Shown here piece by piece: positions 53,260 to 62,909 of a stretch of 64,000 nucleotides of DNA (the first letter of the stretch is position 1; each line of letters begins with the position of its first letter). The stretch spans positions 124,001 through 188,000 of the forward strand of contig NZ_PGTS01000003.1 of assembly GCF_002844235.1 (NCBI RefSeq), in the 5' to 3' direction. Position numbers and translations under genes: made by a program. The notes beneath the pieces were generated by a model. It was not told the origin of the DNA and ran no database searches. It saw only the letters and a program-made list of their open reading frames with translations. Source of the DNA: Thalassospira povalilytica. Its GTDB lineage: Bacteria; Pseudomonadota; Alphaproteobacteria; Rhodospirillales; Thalassospiraceae.

Positions 53260-55173
53260 TTACTTGTCTTTTTTGTTGTCATCGACTTCTTCGAAGTCGG
53301 CATCAACAACGCCGTCATCGGCCTGGGACGCGGATGCGCCTGCATCACCTTCGGCACCTTCTTCGGCCTGCTGTGCCTGATACATGGCTTCGCCAAGTTT
53401 CATTGCAGCCTGCTGAAGTTCATTGACCTTGGCGTTGATGGCTTCGGCATCGTCACCGTCTTTGGCTTCTTTCAAAGCCGACAGAGCGTTTTCGATGTCG
53501 GACTTGGTTGAGTCATCAACCTTGTCACCATGCTCGTTAAGGTTCTTTTCGGTGGCGTGAATGACGGCTTCTGCCTGGTTACGGGCTTCGACAAGTGCCT
53601 TGCGCTTCTTATCGGCTTCGGCGTTGCTTTCCGCATCCTTGACCATGTTTTCGATTTCGTCATCCGAAAGACCACCAGATGCCTGAATACGGATCTGCTG
53701 TTCCTTGTTGGTCGCCTTGTCTTTGGCCGACACGTTGACGATACCGTTGGCATCAATGTCAAAGGTCACTTCGATCTGCGGAACACCGCGCGGTGCCGGC
53801 GGGATACCAACCAGATCAAACTGGCCGAGCATCTTGTTATCAGCCGCCATTTCACGTTCACCCTGGAAGACGCGGATGGTCACGGCCGTCTGGTTGTCTT
53901 CAGCGGTCGAGAAGGTCTGCGACTTGCGGGTCGGGATCGTGGTGTTACGGTCGATCAGGCGGGTGAACACACCGCCAAGGGTTTCGATACCAAGCGACAG
54001 CGGGGTCACGTCGAGCAGAAGAACGTCTTTGACGTCACCCTGCAGAACACCACCCTGAATTGCGGCACCAAGGGCAACAACTTCGTCCGGGTTCACACCT
54101 TTGTGCGGTTCACGACCGAAGAACTCCTTAACGCGTTCCTGGACCTTCGGCATACGGGTCATGCCGCCGACCAGAATGACGTCGTCAATTTCACCTGCGG
54201 TAATGCCGGCATCCTTGAGGGCGGCTTTACACGGGGTCATGGTGCGTTCGATCAGATCGGAAACCAGACCTTCAAGCTTCGCACGCGACAGCTTGATGTT
54301 CAGGTGCTTCGGACCGGATGCATCAGCGGTGATGAACGGCAGGTTCACATCGGTCTGCATCGACGAGGACAGTTCGATCTTGGCTTTTTCAGCAGCTTCT
54401 TTCAGACGCTGCAGAGCCAGACGGTCCTTGCGCAGGTCGATCTGCTGTTCCTTTTTGAACTCGTCAGCAAGGTAATCAATGATCTGTTTGTCGAAGTCTT
54501 CACCACCAAGGAAGGTATCACCATTGGTCGATTTCACTTCGAAAACGCCATCGCCGATTTCAAGAACAGAAACGTCGAAGGTACCGCCACCAAGGTCATA
54601 AACAACCACGGTGCCGCCGTCTTTCTTGTCCAGGCCATAGGCCAGGGCTGCCGCGGTCGGCTCGTTGATGATACGTTTGACTTCAAGACCCGCGATCTTG
54701 CCGGCGTCTTTGGTCGCCTGGCGCTGGGAGTCGTTGAAATATGCCGGAACGGTAATCACGGCTTCGGTCACCGGCTCACCCAGATGGGCTTCTGCGGTTT
54801 CCTTCATTTTCTGAAGAACCATAGCTGCGATCTGGCTCGGTGCCATTTTCTCGCCATTGACTTCAACCCATGCATCGCCGTTTTCGCCCGAGACGATTTT
54901 GTACGGCACGAGGTCTTTGTCTTTTTCGACTTCCGGATCGCCGTAACGACGGCCGATCAGACGCTTGATCGCAAACAGGGTATTTTCCGGGTTGGTCACA
55001 GCCTGGCGTTTCGCCGGCTGACCGACAAGGCGTTCACCATCGTCGGTGAAAGCGACCATTGACGGGGTGGTACGGGCACCTTCGCTGTTTTCAATCACAC
55101 GGCCTTCTTTGCCATCCATGACTGCAACGCACGAGTTGGTGGTGCCAAGGTCGATACCAATAATCTTGCCCAT
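53260..55173 (-). CDS. dnaK: chaperone DnaK (Hsp70)
   Basis: 637 residues. N-terminal ATPase domain ([37 protein letters not shown]), conserved linker ([15 protein letters not shown]), substrate-binding beta domain and helical lid. The C-terminus is acidic and ends in [13 protein letters not shown] 55173 follows GAGGAAC; the frame open to 55338 is upstream leader. It is co-transcribed with dnaJ. Confidence 0.99.
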   Translation of the reverse strand: MGKIIGIDLGTTNSCVAVMDGKEGRVIENSEGARTTPSMVAFTDDGERLVGQPAKRQAVTNPENTLFAIKRLIGRRYGDPEVEKDKDLVPYKIVSGENGDAWVEVNGEKMAPSQIAAMVLQKMKETAEAHLGEPVTEAVITVPAYFNDSQRQATKDAGKIAGLEVKRIINEPTAAALAYGLDKKDGGTVVVYDLGGGTFDVSVLEIGDGVFEVKSTNGDTFLGGEDFDKQIIDYLADEFKKEQQIDLRKDRLALQRLKEAAEKAKIELSSSMQTDVNLPFITADASGPKHLNIKLSRAKLEGLVSDLIERTMTPCKAALKDAGITAGEIDDVILVGGMTRMPKVQERVKEFFGREPHKGVNPDEVVALGAAIQGGVLQGDVKDVLLLDVTPLSLGIETLGGVFTRLIDRNTTIPTRKSQTFSTAEDNQTAVTIRVFQGEREMAADNKMLGQFDLVGIPPAPRGVPQIEVTFDIDANGIVNVSAKDKATNKEQQIRIQASGGLSDDEIENMVKDAESNAEADKKRKALVEARNQAEAVIHATEKNLNEHGDKVDDSTKSDIENALSALKEAKDGDDAEAINAKVNELQQAAMKLGEAMYQAQQAEEGAEGDAGASASQADDGVVDADFEEVDDNKKDK

Positions 55174-55301
55174 AGTAAGTTCCTCTTTTAGCGGCCGGTC
55201 CGTCCCGCAGCCTTCAAACCGAAGCGCCGCGCAGGACCTCCTGGGACCAATGGTTGTAATACACGTAATTTTTCTGGGGTCTCTGCATGACCCCGCGCAC
55301 C

Positions 55302-55330
55302 TATATATGAAAGTCCCCACAAAGTCGCAA
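55302..55330 (-). promoter_or_regulatory. putative dnaK promoter
   Basis: On the minus strand TTGCGA (55330-55325) and TATATA (55307-55302) are 17 bp apart, a good sigma-70 layout. The preceding C gives CTTGCG, which also resembles the heat-shock -35 (CTTGAA), so sigma-32 control is possible. The ~130-nt leader contains the hairpin GGGGTC-N7-GACCCC (55276-55294). The rest of the gap 55174-55510 holds no gene; an 8-bp inverted repeat CAATCGCG/CGCGATTG lies at 55386-55412. Confidence 0.55.
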
Positions 55331-55510
55331 GCGGTCAAAGAGGGGAATCTTGGGTGTTTTTTACCTTAAAAATGCAATTTTTATCCAATCGCGGGCAATA
55401 TCATCGCGATTGCCACGCCATTTGGGCGATTTCGAGCCGATTTTCAGTGTCAAAACCGGGCTTTTCAAATCGCTCATAACCGGGTTGCAATTCCGTCAAA
55501 TCACAGAATT

Positions 55511-56020
55511 TTACGGGGATTGAAGCGGAATATCCGAGGGATTACAGCGGGTGTGGCGCAATACCGCTTCGAGCTGACTGGCCAGATCAGCCTTTTCATC
55601 TGCCCCCAAAAAGCCGGCAATTTCGAAGCTTTTGCCATGTGTTTGCAAAAACAGCGCGCATTGATCGTCTTCGCCGCGTTCCAGAACAACGCGCAGCCAA
55701 TAGGGCTGAAAATCAAATTCCTGACGATCGCCGCGGACCGAAATGCGGGTTACGCGAAGATTGGCCGGGCTGAGTTCGATGCGTTCTTCCTGCCGGGCCG
55801 AGCGGAAGCTGAAATGAAATGCCAGCGACAGCAACACCACATCCACGCCGAGAAACCCGATCACCGGCCAGGCCCCGACCGACCAGAAAACCAGACCGAT
55901 ACTTGTCGTCAACGCAGCCAGCATCAGGACAATATTGCGCGCAGCCCGGCGCGAAAGCGACCGCGGCGGAAACAAATCCACCCGATAGATCGGCTTGGCA
56001 CTGCGCGGGACGGCGGGCAT
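55511..56020 (-). CDS. DUF2244 family inner-membrane protein
   Basis: 169 residues. Two adjacent membrane segments (about residues 29-72) carry the family pattern (SRRAARNIVLMLAALT then GAWPVIGFLGVDVVLLSLAF), followed by a soluble C-terminal domain (QPYWLRVVLE, FLGADEKADLASQLEAVLR). Function unknown; DUF2244 proteins often lie near cytochrome oxidase or nth genes. It is divergent from nth, which fits the usual neighbourhood. Confidence 0.88.
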   Translation of the reverse strand: MPAVPRSAKPIYRVDLFPPRSLSRRAARNIVLMLAALTTSIGLVFWSVGAWPVIGFLGVDVVLLSLAFHFSFRSARQEERIELSPANLRVTRISVRGDRQEFDFQPYWLRVVLERGEDDQCALFLQTHGKSFEIAGFLGADEKADLASQLEAVLRHTRCNPSDIPLQSP

Positions 56021-56232
56021 TTTACTTACCTGTATGTCTGAACGGGCCTGCTGCTGTTTTCCTTATATGGTGCGTACAGCACAGAATGTCGTGCAATCAA
56101 AATTCGATTTTTCGTCTTATCCCTTATATATAATGTCCGCACAGGAGATCGGATCAGGGATGCCATGCTTTGACACATGTGCGTCCCCAAATCGGCTGAA
56201 AACAGCCCGCCAAAAAAAGAGAGCTAAAGTCC

Positions 56233-56886
56233 ATGGCCCGCCCGATGAGCAAAGCCGCCATTGAAGAATTTTTCCAGCGTCTGTCGGATGCTGATCCCGA
56301 ACCCAAAGGCGAACTGGATTACACCAATCCCTATACGCTGCTTGTGGCTGTTGCCCTGTCGGCACAGGCAACCGATGTCGGGGTCAACAAGGCGACCAAA
56401 AAGCTGTTTCAGATCGTTGAAACACCCCAAGACATGCTTGATCTGGGCGAAGAAGCACTGATTGATCATATCAAGACGATCGGGCTTTATCGCGGCAAGG
56501 CCAAGAACGTCATGGCAGCAGCCAAAATTCTGGTCGAAAAGCATGGCGGGGTGGTTCCTAATGATCAGGAAGCCCTTGAAGAATTACCCGGTGTCGGGCG
56601 CAAGACCGCCAATGTCGTGCGCAATATCGCCTGGGGCGAACATACCATGGCGGTTGATACCCACATTTTCCGGCTGGGCAATCGCACCGGCATGGCCAAT
56701 GGCAAAACGGTTCTGGCTGTTGAAAAGGCTCTTTTGAAAAAGGTGCCGGCACGCTTCATGACACATGCCCACCACTGGCTGATCCTGCACGGGCGCTATA
56801 TCTGCAAGGCGCGCAAGCCACGCTGTGGCGACTGCATCGTCAATGATCTGTGCAATTTCAAAGACAAAACGCCTGCCGAAGCATAA
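56233..56886 (+). CDS. nth: endonuclease III (DNA glycosylase/AP lyase)
   Basis: 217 residues. The helix-hairpin-helix is LPGVGRKTANVV with catalytic Lys124; catalytic Asp142 is in AVDTH. The 4Fe-4S ligands C190, C197, C200 and C206 keep the C-X6-C-X2-C-X5-C spacing. It removes oxidised pyrimidines. The end overlaps a strong hairpin shared with the convergent lipoprotein gene. Confidence 0.97.
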   Translation: MARPMSKAAIEEFFQRLSDADPEPKGELDYTNPYTLLVAVALSAQATDVGVNKATKKLFQIVETPQDMLDLGEEALIDHIKTIGLYRGKAKNVMAAAKILVEKHGGVVPNDQEALEELPGVGRKTANVVRNIAWGEHTMAVDTHIFRLGNRTGMANGKTVLAVEKALLKKVPARFMTHAHHWLILHGRYICKARKPRCGDCIVNDLCNFKDKTPAEA

Positions 56887-56900
56887 TCCGGCAGGCGTTT
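56867..56900. terminator. hairpin terminator between nth and the LpoA-like gene
   Basis: AAACGCCTGCCG and CGGCAGGCGTTT form a 12-bp stem with a 10-nt loop that contains the nth stop codon. The T/A ends suit both directions, best the minus strand. Confidence 0.8.
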
Positions 56901-56933
56901 AAAAACAGGCCAGGCATCCATCAGATCGGAAGA

Positions 56934-58418
56934 TCAGAATACCTGGTCAAAGGTTGCCGGCGCCGGCGCAATGACCTTTGCACCATCCGGCTGGATCTGC
57001 ATGATGGCATAGCCGCGTTCGGACTGCCCATCAGCCGTCAGACGGAAAATCCCGTCAACCCCGACAAAGCCGCTTGGATTGGTCAGCGCATCGCGCGTGA
57101 TCCCGTTTTCATCACGCGCCATCAATGCCGCCAGTGCCGCACTGTCATAGGCCAGACTTGAAATGCGCGGCGGCTGGCTGCCAAAGGTGCGTTCAAACCG
57201 GTTGGCAAACAGGTTCCAGTTTTCCGGATTGGGGGCGGCAAAAATACCGCCCTTAAGAGCCGGTTCCGCAAACAAGCCGGGATCATTCCAGCCAAAGGTC
57301 CCGATGAACTGAACAACCGACGGATCAATATCAAAATAGGCCAGCAGGGCCGATACCTGACGCAGATCGCCACCGGTTGCCGGCAGGATCAACGCATCAA
57401 AATCAAGCTCGCCAAAGGTATCGACGCCTTCAAGACGGCGCAGCGCCCGCTTTGCCCCGGCACTGCCATCAGCTTCAAGCTGGGCCTTGTGGGCACGCAG
57501 ATTGGCACGACGCGCATCGTAATTGGCAAAATCGCGAATGGTCTGTTGCAGACTTTCCGAGCCGGGCTGATAGAACGCCACCCGTCCCAGCGATCCGCCA
57601 ACACGCGACACCACCCCGTTCAGGGCGCTGGCGATCTGGCGACCATAATCATTTTGCGGCAACAGGGCGGCAAACCGGAAATGGCCCTGTGTTGTGGCAT
57701 ATCCGACAGCACGTGCAATCTGGTCTTCAGGGATCAGGCCACTAACCCAAACACCGTTTTCAGCAACACGCCGGTTGTTGGAAAAGGCAATGACCGGAAC
57801 ATTGGCGGCCTTGGCAACTTCGCTGGCCCCGCTGACCGATTCGGAAAACAGCGGACCAAGGATCATTTTCGCGCCGGCATCAACCGCCTGGCGTGCGGCA
57901 TTTTGCCCGCCCTGATAGGTACCCGCCGTATCGATCGGCATCAGGACAAAATCATCCCCGGCAATGTCAAACATTGCAAGTTCGGCTGCATGGCGCATGG
58001 CACGACCAAGATCGGCATGCTGCCCGGAAAGCGGCAGCAAAAGCGCAACCCGCTTTTCAAAGACTGCGGCTTCGTCGTTATAAAGGGTCGGCAGTTCGAC
58101 ACCTTCGCCTTCGGGAAGGGCGGCGTCACTTGGCCATGGATTGGCATCAGGGATCAACCCCTGATCAGGGGCGCCTGTCGGGTCGACAGCAGGTTGATTG
58201 GCTGTTTCGACCGGGGCGCCACGTTGCGTACCAAACAGGTCCGTGATACTCGTGGTCGCATTACATGCGGCAAGCCCGACAGAGAGGACAATAACTGATG
58301 CCGTCCGGCGTGCAATCCGGCCCCAGGTCGAACCCCCATTCAGATTCTGCAACGCCTGACGCGGCAGCGCCTCGTTCTGCATCCGATTCTGTGACGGATG
58401 ACGTTTCGGACAACCCAC
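56934..58418 (-). CDS. penicillin-binding protein activator (LpoA/LppC-like lipoprotein)
   Basis: 494 residues. A long basic leader is followed by a hydrophobic segment and lipobox LAAC (about residue 49), then a type-1 periplasmic-binding fold (VALLLPLSGQHADLGRAMRHAA; FIGTFGWNDPGLF). Family members stimulate PBP1A at the outer membrane. I chose GTG 58418, which has a near-perfect ribosome site GGAGGTGA 5 nt upstream; ATG 58382 is the alternative. With this start the 5' end overlaps the divergent rsmI frame by about 120 bp. Divergence from rsmI is the usual order. Confidence 0.88.
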   Translation of the reverse strand: MGCPKRHPSQNRMQNEALPRQALQNLNGGSTWGRIARRTASVIVLSVGLAACNATTSITDLFGTQRGAPVETANQPAVDPTGAPDQGLIPDANPWPSDAALPEGEGVELPTLYNDEAAVFEKRVALLLPLSGQHADLGRAMRHAAELAMFDIAGDDFVLMPIDTAGTYQGGQNAARQAVDAGAKMILGPLFSESVSGASEVAKAANVPVIAFSNNRRVAENGVWVSGLIPEDQIARAVGYATTQGHFRFAALLPQNDYGRQIASALNGVVSRVGGSLGRVAFYQPGSESLQQTIRDFANYDARRANLRAHKAQLEADGSAGAKRALRRLEGVDTFGELDFDALILPATGGDLRQVSALLAYFDIDPSVVQFIGTFGWNDPGLFAEPALKGGIFAAPNPENWNLFANRFERTFGSQPPRISSLAYDSAALAALMARDENGITRDALTNPSGFVGVDGIFRLTADGQSERGYAIMQIQPDGAKVIAPAPATFDQVF

Positions 58419-59338
58419 TCTCACCTCCAGATAAGTCGTTTCGCACGCAGGGTAATGCGGGCGAGGATGCAAGTAAACATGATGAAAGCCATTTGCCACT
58501 TTCATCGGGTCTTTATCTTGTCGCTACTCCAATCGGAAATTTGGGCGATATTACGTTCAGGGCGCTCGAAATCCTTAAACGGGCCGATGTTATCCTGTGC
58601 GAGGATACCCGGACATCGGGTAAATTGCTGTCACGCTATGGCGTCAAGACCAAGCGAATCGCCTATCACGAACATAACGCCGCCAAGATGCGCCCCGAAA
58701 TCATGGAACGCCTTGGCAAGGGTCAGGGACTGGCGCTGATTTCCGATGCGGGAACGCCCCTGATCAATGATCCGGGCTACAAGCTTGTACGTGATTGCAA
58801 GGCAGAAGGCTTTAACGTCACGGCCGCACCGGGCGCATCTTCGCCAATTGTCGCGTTGATCCTGTCAGGATTGCCAAGCGATCATTTCTTTTATGCCGGT
58901 TTCCTGCCGCCCAAAACCATGGCCCGGCAAAAGGAACTGACCCGTTTTACCGCCATTCCGGGCAGCCTGATTTTTCTTGAAAGTCCCAAACGTCTTGCCG
59001 CAAGCCTTGCCGATATGGCCCGGGTTCTTGGCGGATCACGCGAAGCCGCTGTGACCCGCGAACTGACCAAGATGTTTGAAGAAGTTCGTAATGGCACCCT
59101 TGATGAACTTGCCACCCATTACGAAGAAGCCGGCGCCCCAAAGGGCGAAATCGTGATCATTGTCGGCCCGGCCAATGATGCGGATAACGAACCCAGCCCC
59201 GAAGACATTGATGCGCGGCTGCTTGATCTGATCAAAACCCATCGGACCAAGGATGCCGCCGATATCCTGGCCCGCGAAACCGGCCTTAAGAAGCGTGATC
59301 TTTACAATCGCGCCCTTGAACTGGCCAAGACGGAGTAG
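58298..59338 (+). CDS. rsmI: 16S rRNA 2'-O-methyltransferase (C1402)
   Basis: 346 residues from ATG 58298. The tetrapyrrole-methylase-like domain starts near residue 70 (GLYLVATPIGNLGDITFRAL) and includes SAM-site ALISDAGTPLINDPG and APGASSPIVALILSGLP. RsmI methylates the ribose of C1402. The 70-residue Ser/Asp/Pro-rich N-terminal extension is unusual. AGAGAGG lies ~10 nt before ATG 58298, while GTG 58391 is another candidate start. yraN follows 2 bp after the stop. Confidence 0.92.
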   Translation: MPSGVQSGPRSNPHSDSATPDAAAPRSASDSVTDDVSDNPLSPPDKSFRTQGNAGEDASKHDESHLPLSSGLYLVATPIGNLGDITFRALEILKRADVILCEDTRTSGKLLSRYGVKTKRIAYHEHNAAKMRPEIMERLGKGQGLALISDAGTPLINDPGYKLVRDCKAEGFNVTAAPGASSPIVALILSGLPSDHFFYAGFLPPKTMARQKELTRFTAIPGSLIFLESPKRLAASLADMARVLGGSREAAVTRELTKMFEEVRNGTLDELATHYEEAGAPKGEIVIIVGPANDADNEPSPEDIDARLLDLIKTHRTKDAADILARETGLKKRDLYNRALELAKTE

Positions 59339-59340
59339 CC

Positions 59341-59724
59341 ATGCCCCGAACCCGCCGCGCACCTGATCAACAATCAAGTCGCAAGCGGGCGGAAAAGGCC
59401 GGACGCCGCGCAGAAATGCTGTGTGCCCTGTTTCTGCGCCTGAAGGGATATCGCATCCTTGCAACGCGCCATAAAAGCCCGGTCGGTGAAATTGATATCA
59501 TCGCCCGGCGCGGCAAAGTCCTGATTGCAATCGAAGTCAAAAACCGGCCCAACCGGGAAACAGCGCTGTTTGCACTGCGTCCCCGTCAGCAGGTCCGAAT
59601 TGCCCGCGCCCTTGAAAGCTATGCCCGGCAAATTGGCCATGACGGCGATCTTCGCTTCGATCTGATGATGGTGCACGGTCTTGTGCGGGTCGAACATCTT
59701 CGCAATGCCTGGCATGCCAGCTAG
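59341..59724 (+). CDS. yraN: YraN/UPF0102 endonuclease-like protein
   Basis: 127 residues. A PD-(D/E)XK-type core is seen in VGEIDIIARRGKVLIAIEVKNR (about 40-61; shown in part as GEIDIIARR and IEVKNR), with the basic N-terminus typical of UPF0102. Often linked to rsmI, as here, where the two start/stop codons are 2 bp apart. Nuclease role is suggested for the family but substrate is unknown. Confidence 0.93.
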   Translation: MPRTRRAPDQQSSRKRAEKAGRRAEMLCALFLRLKGYRILATRHKSPVGEIDIIARRGKVLIAIEVKNRPNRETALFALRPRQQVRIARALESYARQIGHDGDLRFDLMMVHGLVRVEHLRNAWHAS

Positions 59725-59744
59725 CTACAACCGTCGTCATGCCC

Positions 59745-60152
59745 CTAGGGATGCATCTTTGCGCCCTTGGTGATTTTATCGACAATGCGCTTGTCTGCAT
59801 GAATGCCAATGCCGACAAATTTGGCCTGTTCGGGATCGACAGCGGCAAATACTTCGCGATTGGCCGCGTCATGGCCGGTGGCAAACATATCTTCGATATA
59901 GGCCGATGCCCTGACACCGCGATCAAGCACCCGGCGATGGATTTTGGTCAGGGTCGCCTGGTCTGCGGCCAGAACAATCGCCGGTTGCCGCGATAGCGGA
60001 TTGTAAATATTTTGCTTCGCATCGACATAGGGTTCGCCGATGATATCGGGTGTCTGGGCGACGATGCCACTCATCAGAAAGGCCGTCACATTCAGCGATT
60101 GCCAGGCTTCAAGATCATTGCGCAAGACCAGCGCGACTTTGGTGTCAAACAT
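59745..60152 (-). CDS. DUF2000 family protein
   Basis: 135 residues. Starts FDTKVALVLRNDLEAWQSLNVTAFL and contains the family core (YVDAKQNIYNPLSRQPAIVLAA; FVGIGIHADKRIVDKIT), matching DUF2000, whose members are small predicted PTH2-like fold proteins of unknown function. It is divergent from the AraC gene at 60185 with a 32-bp spacing, so the AraC protein may control it. Confidence 0.8.
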   Translation of the reverse strand: MFDTKVALVLRNDLEAWQSLNVTAFLMSGIVAQTPDIIGEPYVDAKQNIYNPLSRQPAIVLAADQATLTKIHRRVLDRGVRASAYIEDMFATGHDAANREVFAAVDPEQAKFVGIGIHADKRIVDKITKGAKMHP

Positions 60153-60184
60153 ATGCGTTCTCCAACGGGTCGGATAATCAGGTG

Positions 60185-61048
60185 ATGAAAGAAGCAGTAG
60201 ATCAAAGCACCGATCCCGGTATTGAACGTTTGTGCAAAAAGCATGAGCGCTTTATCGCCGCCCCGACCAGCAACGGGATCGAGCGGATCGAAGCCCGGTT
60301 TTATGGCAATATGTTCAGCCCGCACCGCCATGACACCTATGCGCTGGGCATCACCATGCAGGGTGTTCAAACCTTTAACTATCGCGGGGAATTTCGCGCC
60401 AGCAATCCGGGCAATGTCATTATCCTGCATCCCGACGAAATTCATGATGGCGGGGCGGGCACCGAAGACGGATTGCAATACCGTATGCTGTATCTTGAAC
60501 CGGCGCTTTTACGCGGCGGTCTGGACCATGAGTCCGATCCCCTGCCCTTTGTCGGTGAACCAGTGATCAATGATCGGGTTTTATGGTCGGTTCTGGCATC
60601 GGTTCTGGGCGAACTTGATTGCGATGTTGATCCCATGCTGCGTGACCAGTTTGTCGCCGATATTGCTCAGCGCCTGTCACTTCATGGCAAAACACCGTTA
60701 AAACAACCGCGCTTTAATGCCGCTGCGCGCATGGATCAGGTCCGCGCCTTTCTGGAAGACAATTTTGACCGACCGGTCCAGTCCGATGAACTTGAACAGA
60801 TTGCCGATATGGACCGCTATCGCCTGATCCGGCATTTCCGGGCCCGGTTTGGCACGACCCCGTATCGCTATCTGATGATGCGCCGCCTCCAAAAGGCCCG
60901 GGCATTGATGGTTCTGGGACAACCGCTGGCCGGGATTGCGGCTGAAACCGGGTTTTCAGATCAAAGCCATTTCAATCGGCATTTTCGCCAGACCTATGGC
61001 GTGACACCGGGACGCTGGGCCGGATTGATCGCGAAAAGGGCGCATTGA
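60185..61048 (+). CDS. AraC family transcriptional regulator
   Basis: 287 residues. An N-terminal cupin-like arabinose-binding domain (SPHRHDTYALGITMQG, PDEIHDGGAGTEDG) precedes two C-terminal HTH modules (LEQIADMDRYRLIRHFRARFGTTP; IAAETGFSDQSHFNRHFRQ). ATG 60185 is chosen; GTG 60182 is adjacent and in frame. It is divergent from the DUF2000 gene, its likely target by position. Confidence 0.88.
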   Translation: MKEAVDQSTDPGIERLCKKHERFIAAPTSNGIERIEARFYGNMFSPHRHDTYALGITMQGVQTFNYRGEFRASNPGNVIILHPDEIHDGGAGTEDGLQYRMLYLEPALLRGGLDHESDPLPFVGEPVINDRVLWSVLASVLGELDCDVDPMLRDQFVADIAQRLSLHGKTPLKQPRFNAAARMDQVRAFLEDNFDRPVQSDELEQIADMDRYRLIRHFRARFGTTPYRYLMMRRLQKARALMVLGQPLAGIAAETGFSDQSHFNRHFRQTYGVTPGRWAGLIAKRAH

Positions 61049-61136
61049 AGCCATCCCGTTCCGATCAATATGCAAAAAGATGCATTTTTGCTGATAAACT
61101 GGTCGGGATTTTAAAACTCTTTAACCCCAAGGCGCG

Positions 61137-61847
61137 ATGATTGCACCCGGAAGACTGAGGGAATCGGGGGCGAGACATCACCATATGTCGTCAAAAACGG
61201 ACATTGAATGGCATCTGACCACCAGACCGCCAGATCATGCCAACCGTCATTTGCGCGCGGTCAGGTATCTGGTATTGGCCGGGTTCTGTCTTTTGCCGTT
61301 GTCGGGATGCACATCGCTTGTAATCGGTGCCGGGGCCACGGCCGGGGTTGCAGCCCTTCAGGAACGTGGTCTTGACGGTGCCGTCAGTGACACCGCGATT
61401 ACCGCAGAAATCTGGCAGAAATTTCTGTCAAAAGATGAGAAACTGTTTCTCGATATCGAAATCGAAGTTGTCGAAGGCGAAGTCCTGCTGGCCGGTCGTG
61501 TACCGTCCGTCGCAGATCAGCTTGAAGCGGTACGATTAAGCTGGCAGGTCGATGGCGTCAGAAGCGTCATTAACGAAATTGATGTCGGATCGGGCATGTC
61601 ACTGATGGACAGTGCCGGCGATCTGATCATCACCACACGGATCAAGACCGCGCTGATGTTTGATGGCGATGTTTTCGCGATCAATTACAGTATCGAGACC
61701 GTAAACGGTACAGTGCATCTGATGGGCATTGCCCAGAACGAACGCGAACGTGAACGGGTTATTTCGCATGCGCGTGAAACCAGCTATGTAAAACGCGTGG
61801 TCAGTCACATCCGCCTGAAAGATGACGTCAACCGGCAAGGGACCTGA
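61137..61847 (+). CDS. BON-domain lipoprotein (OsmY/DolP-like)
   Basis: 236 residues. A lipoprotein signal with lipobox LSGC (about residue 61) is followed by two BON domains (about 80-145 and 155-225), the pattern of DolP/YraP and OsmY, which bind phospholipid and help keep the outer membrane intact. ATG 61137 follows AAGG; ATG 61185 would give a more standard signal length. The next gene begins in the same reading frame just after this stop. Confidence 0.85.
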   Translation: MIAPGRLRESGARHHHMSSKTDIEWHLTTRPPDHANRHLRAVRYLVLAGFCLLPLSGCTSLVIGAGATAGVAALQERGLDGAVSDTAITAEIWQKFLSKDEKLFLDIEIEVVEGEVLLAGRVPSVADQLEAVRLSWQVDGVRSVINEIDVGSGMSLMDSAGDLIITTRIKTALMFDGDVFAINYSIETVNGTVHLMGIAQNERERERVISHARETSYVKRVVSHIRLKDDVNRQGT

Positions 61848-61850
61848 TCA

Positions 61851-62909
61851 ATTAGTACCGTAAGCCACATCATCGCACCGACCGATCCGGACCGCCAATG
61901 GCTTGTCGATTACGCCAAGGGCCAGAAACCTGACGCCAGCGTTGCGGAGGCGGCCCTTCATTTTGCCCGGCTCAATCTGGCAGAAGACGGTCAGAAACGC
62001 GATATCGCGCCATATCTTCGTCATCTCGATGACCTTGCCGACCAGCTGCGGGCCGAACTGGCCCGCATAACCCTGCAACCGGACTTTGTCACATTGTCCG
62101 ACATTGCGGGCCTTCCGGTCGACGACAAGGAAGCCGAACCGACCATTGAACAAGTGGTCAAAGGCCTTCAGACAGTGATTGCCGAACGCAACGGCTTTCA
62201 GGGCGACATGGAAAATTACGATGACATGGCCAATGCCGACCTGTTGCAAGTCATTGAACGCAAACGCGGCCTGCCGGTTGCACTTGGGTTGCTATACATC
62301 CATGCGGCCGAACGATGCGGCATTACCATCACCGGGATCGATTTCCCCGGCCATTTCCTGTTGCGGGTCCAGGCCAATGGCAAACGCCGCATGATCGATC
62401 CGTTCCACGGGGGCATTACCCTTGGACCGGCAGAATTGCGCGAATTACTGAAATCCTTTAGCGGGCTTGATGCCGAACTTGAGCCCCGACACTACCGCCC
62501 GACAAGCAATGTCGATATATTGTTACGACTTCAAAACAATATAAAGGTCCGGGCCCTGCGCGCAGGTGAACTGGCCCTTGCGACCCGCGTAATCGAACAC
62601 AGTTTGCTGATCGCACCCGACCATGAAGGGCTTTGGCATCAGCTTGGTGCGCTTTATGCACGTCTTGATCAGGACCATATGGCACTTGGCGCGTTTGAAC
62701 AATTTGTCATGCGCTGTGACGACCCGCTTCATCGCGCCCGGATCGAAGCCGTGATCGAAGAATTGCGCGAACGGCTTGAACGGGAAGTCGCCAATCAGGA
62801 TGATCCGACCGGGATTTCCGCACCATCGGAAAGTTCCGATCAATCGCACAGCGATCCACAGCAAAAATCCAACGCGCCGATCCCGCTTTTCCCCGATCTG
62901 AATTCCTGA
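61851..62909 (+). CDS. SirB1/transglutaminase-like family protein with tetratricopeptide end; no ordinary start codon
   Basis: About 352 residues. The Transglut_core2 domain (SirB1-like) has MENYDDMANADLLQVIERKRGLPVALGLLY and GIDFPGHFLLR, then a TPR-like part (about 225-310) and a polar tail. The first ATG/GTG/TTG in frame is TTG 62094, which would cut off ~81 residues of clearly coding N-terminal domain (ALHFARLNLAEDGQKRDIAPYLRHL). The only plausible true start is ATT 61851, with AAGGGA 8 nt upstream. The frame joins the upstream BON gene through one TGA, so readthrough or a sequencing slip cannot be excluded. Confidence 0.7.
   Translation: MSTVSHIIAPTDPDRQWLVDYAKGQKPDASVAEAALHFARLNLAEDGQKRDIAPYLRHLDDLADQLRAELARITLQPDFVTLSDIAGLPVDDKEAEPTIEQVVKGLQTVIAERNGFQGDMENYDDMANADLLQVIERKRGLPVALGLLYIHAAERCGITITGIDFPGHFLLRVQANGKRRMIDPFHGGITLGPAELRELLKSFSGLDAELEPRHYRPTSNVDILLRLQNNIKVRALRAGELALATRVIEHSLLIAPDHEGLWHQLGALYARLDQDHMALGAFEQFVMRCDDPLHRARIEAVIEELRERLEREVANQDDPTGISAPSESSDQSHSDPQQKSNAPIPLFPDLNS

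Noticed and set aside
53530..55062. 510-codon plus-strand frame
   Set aside because: Antisense shadow of dnaK, produced by strong codon bias.
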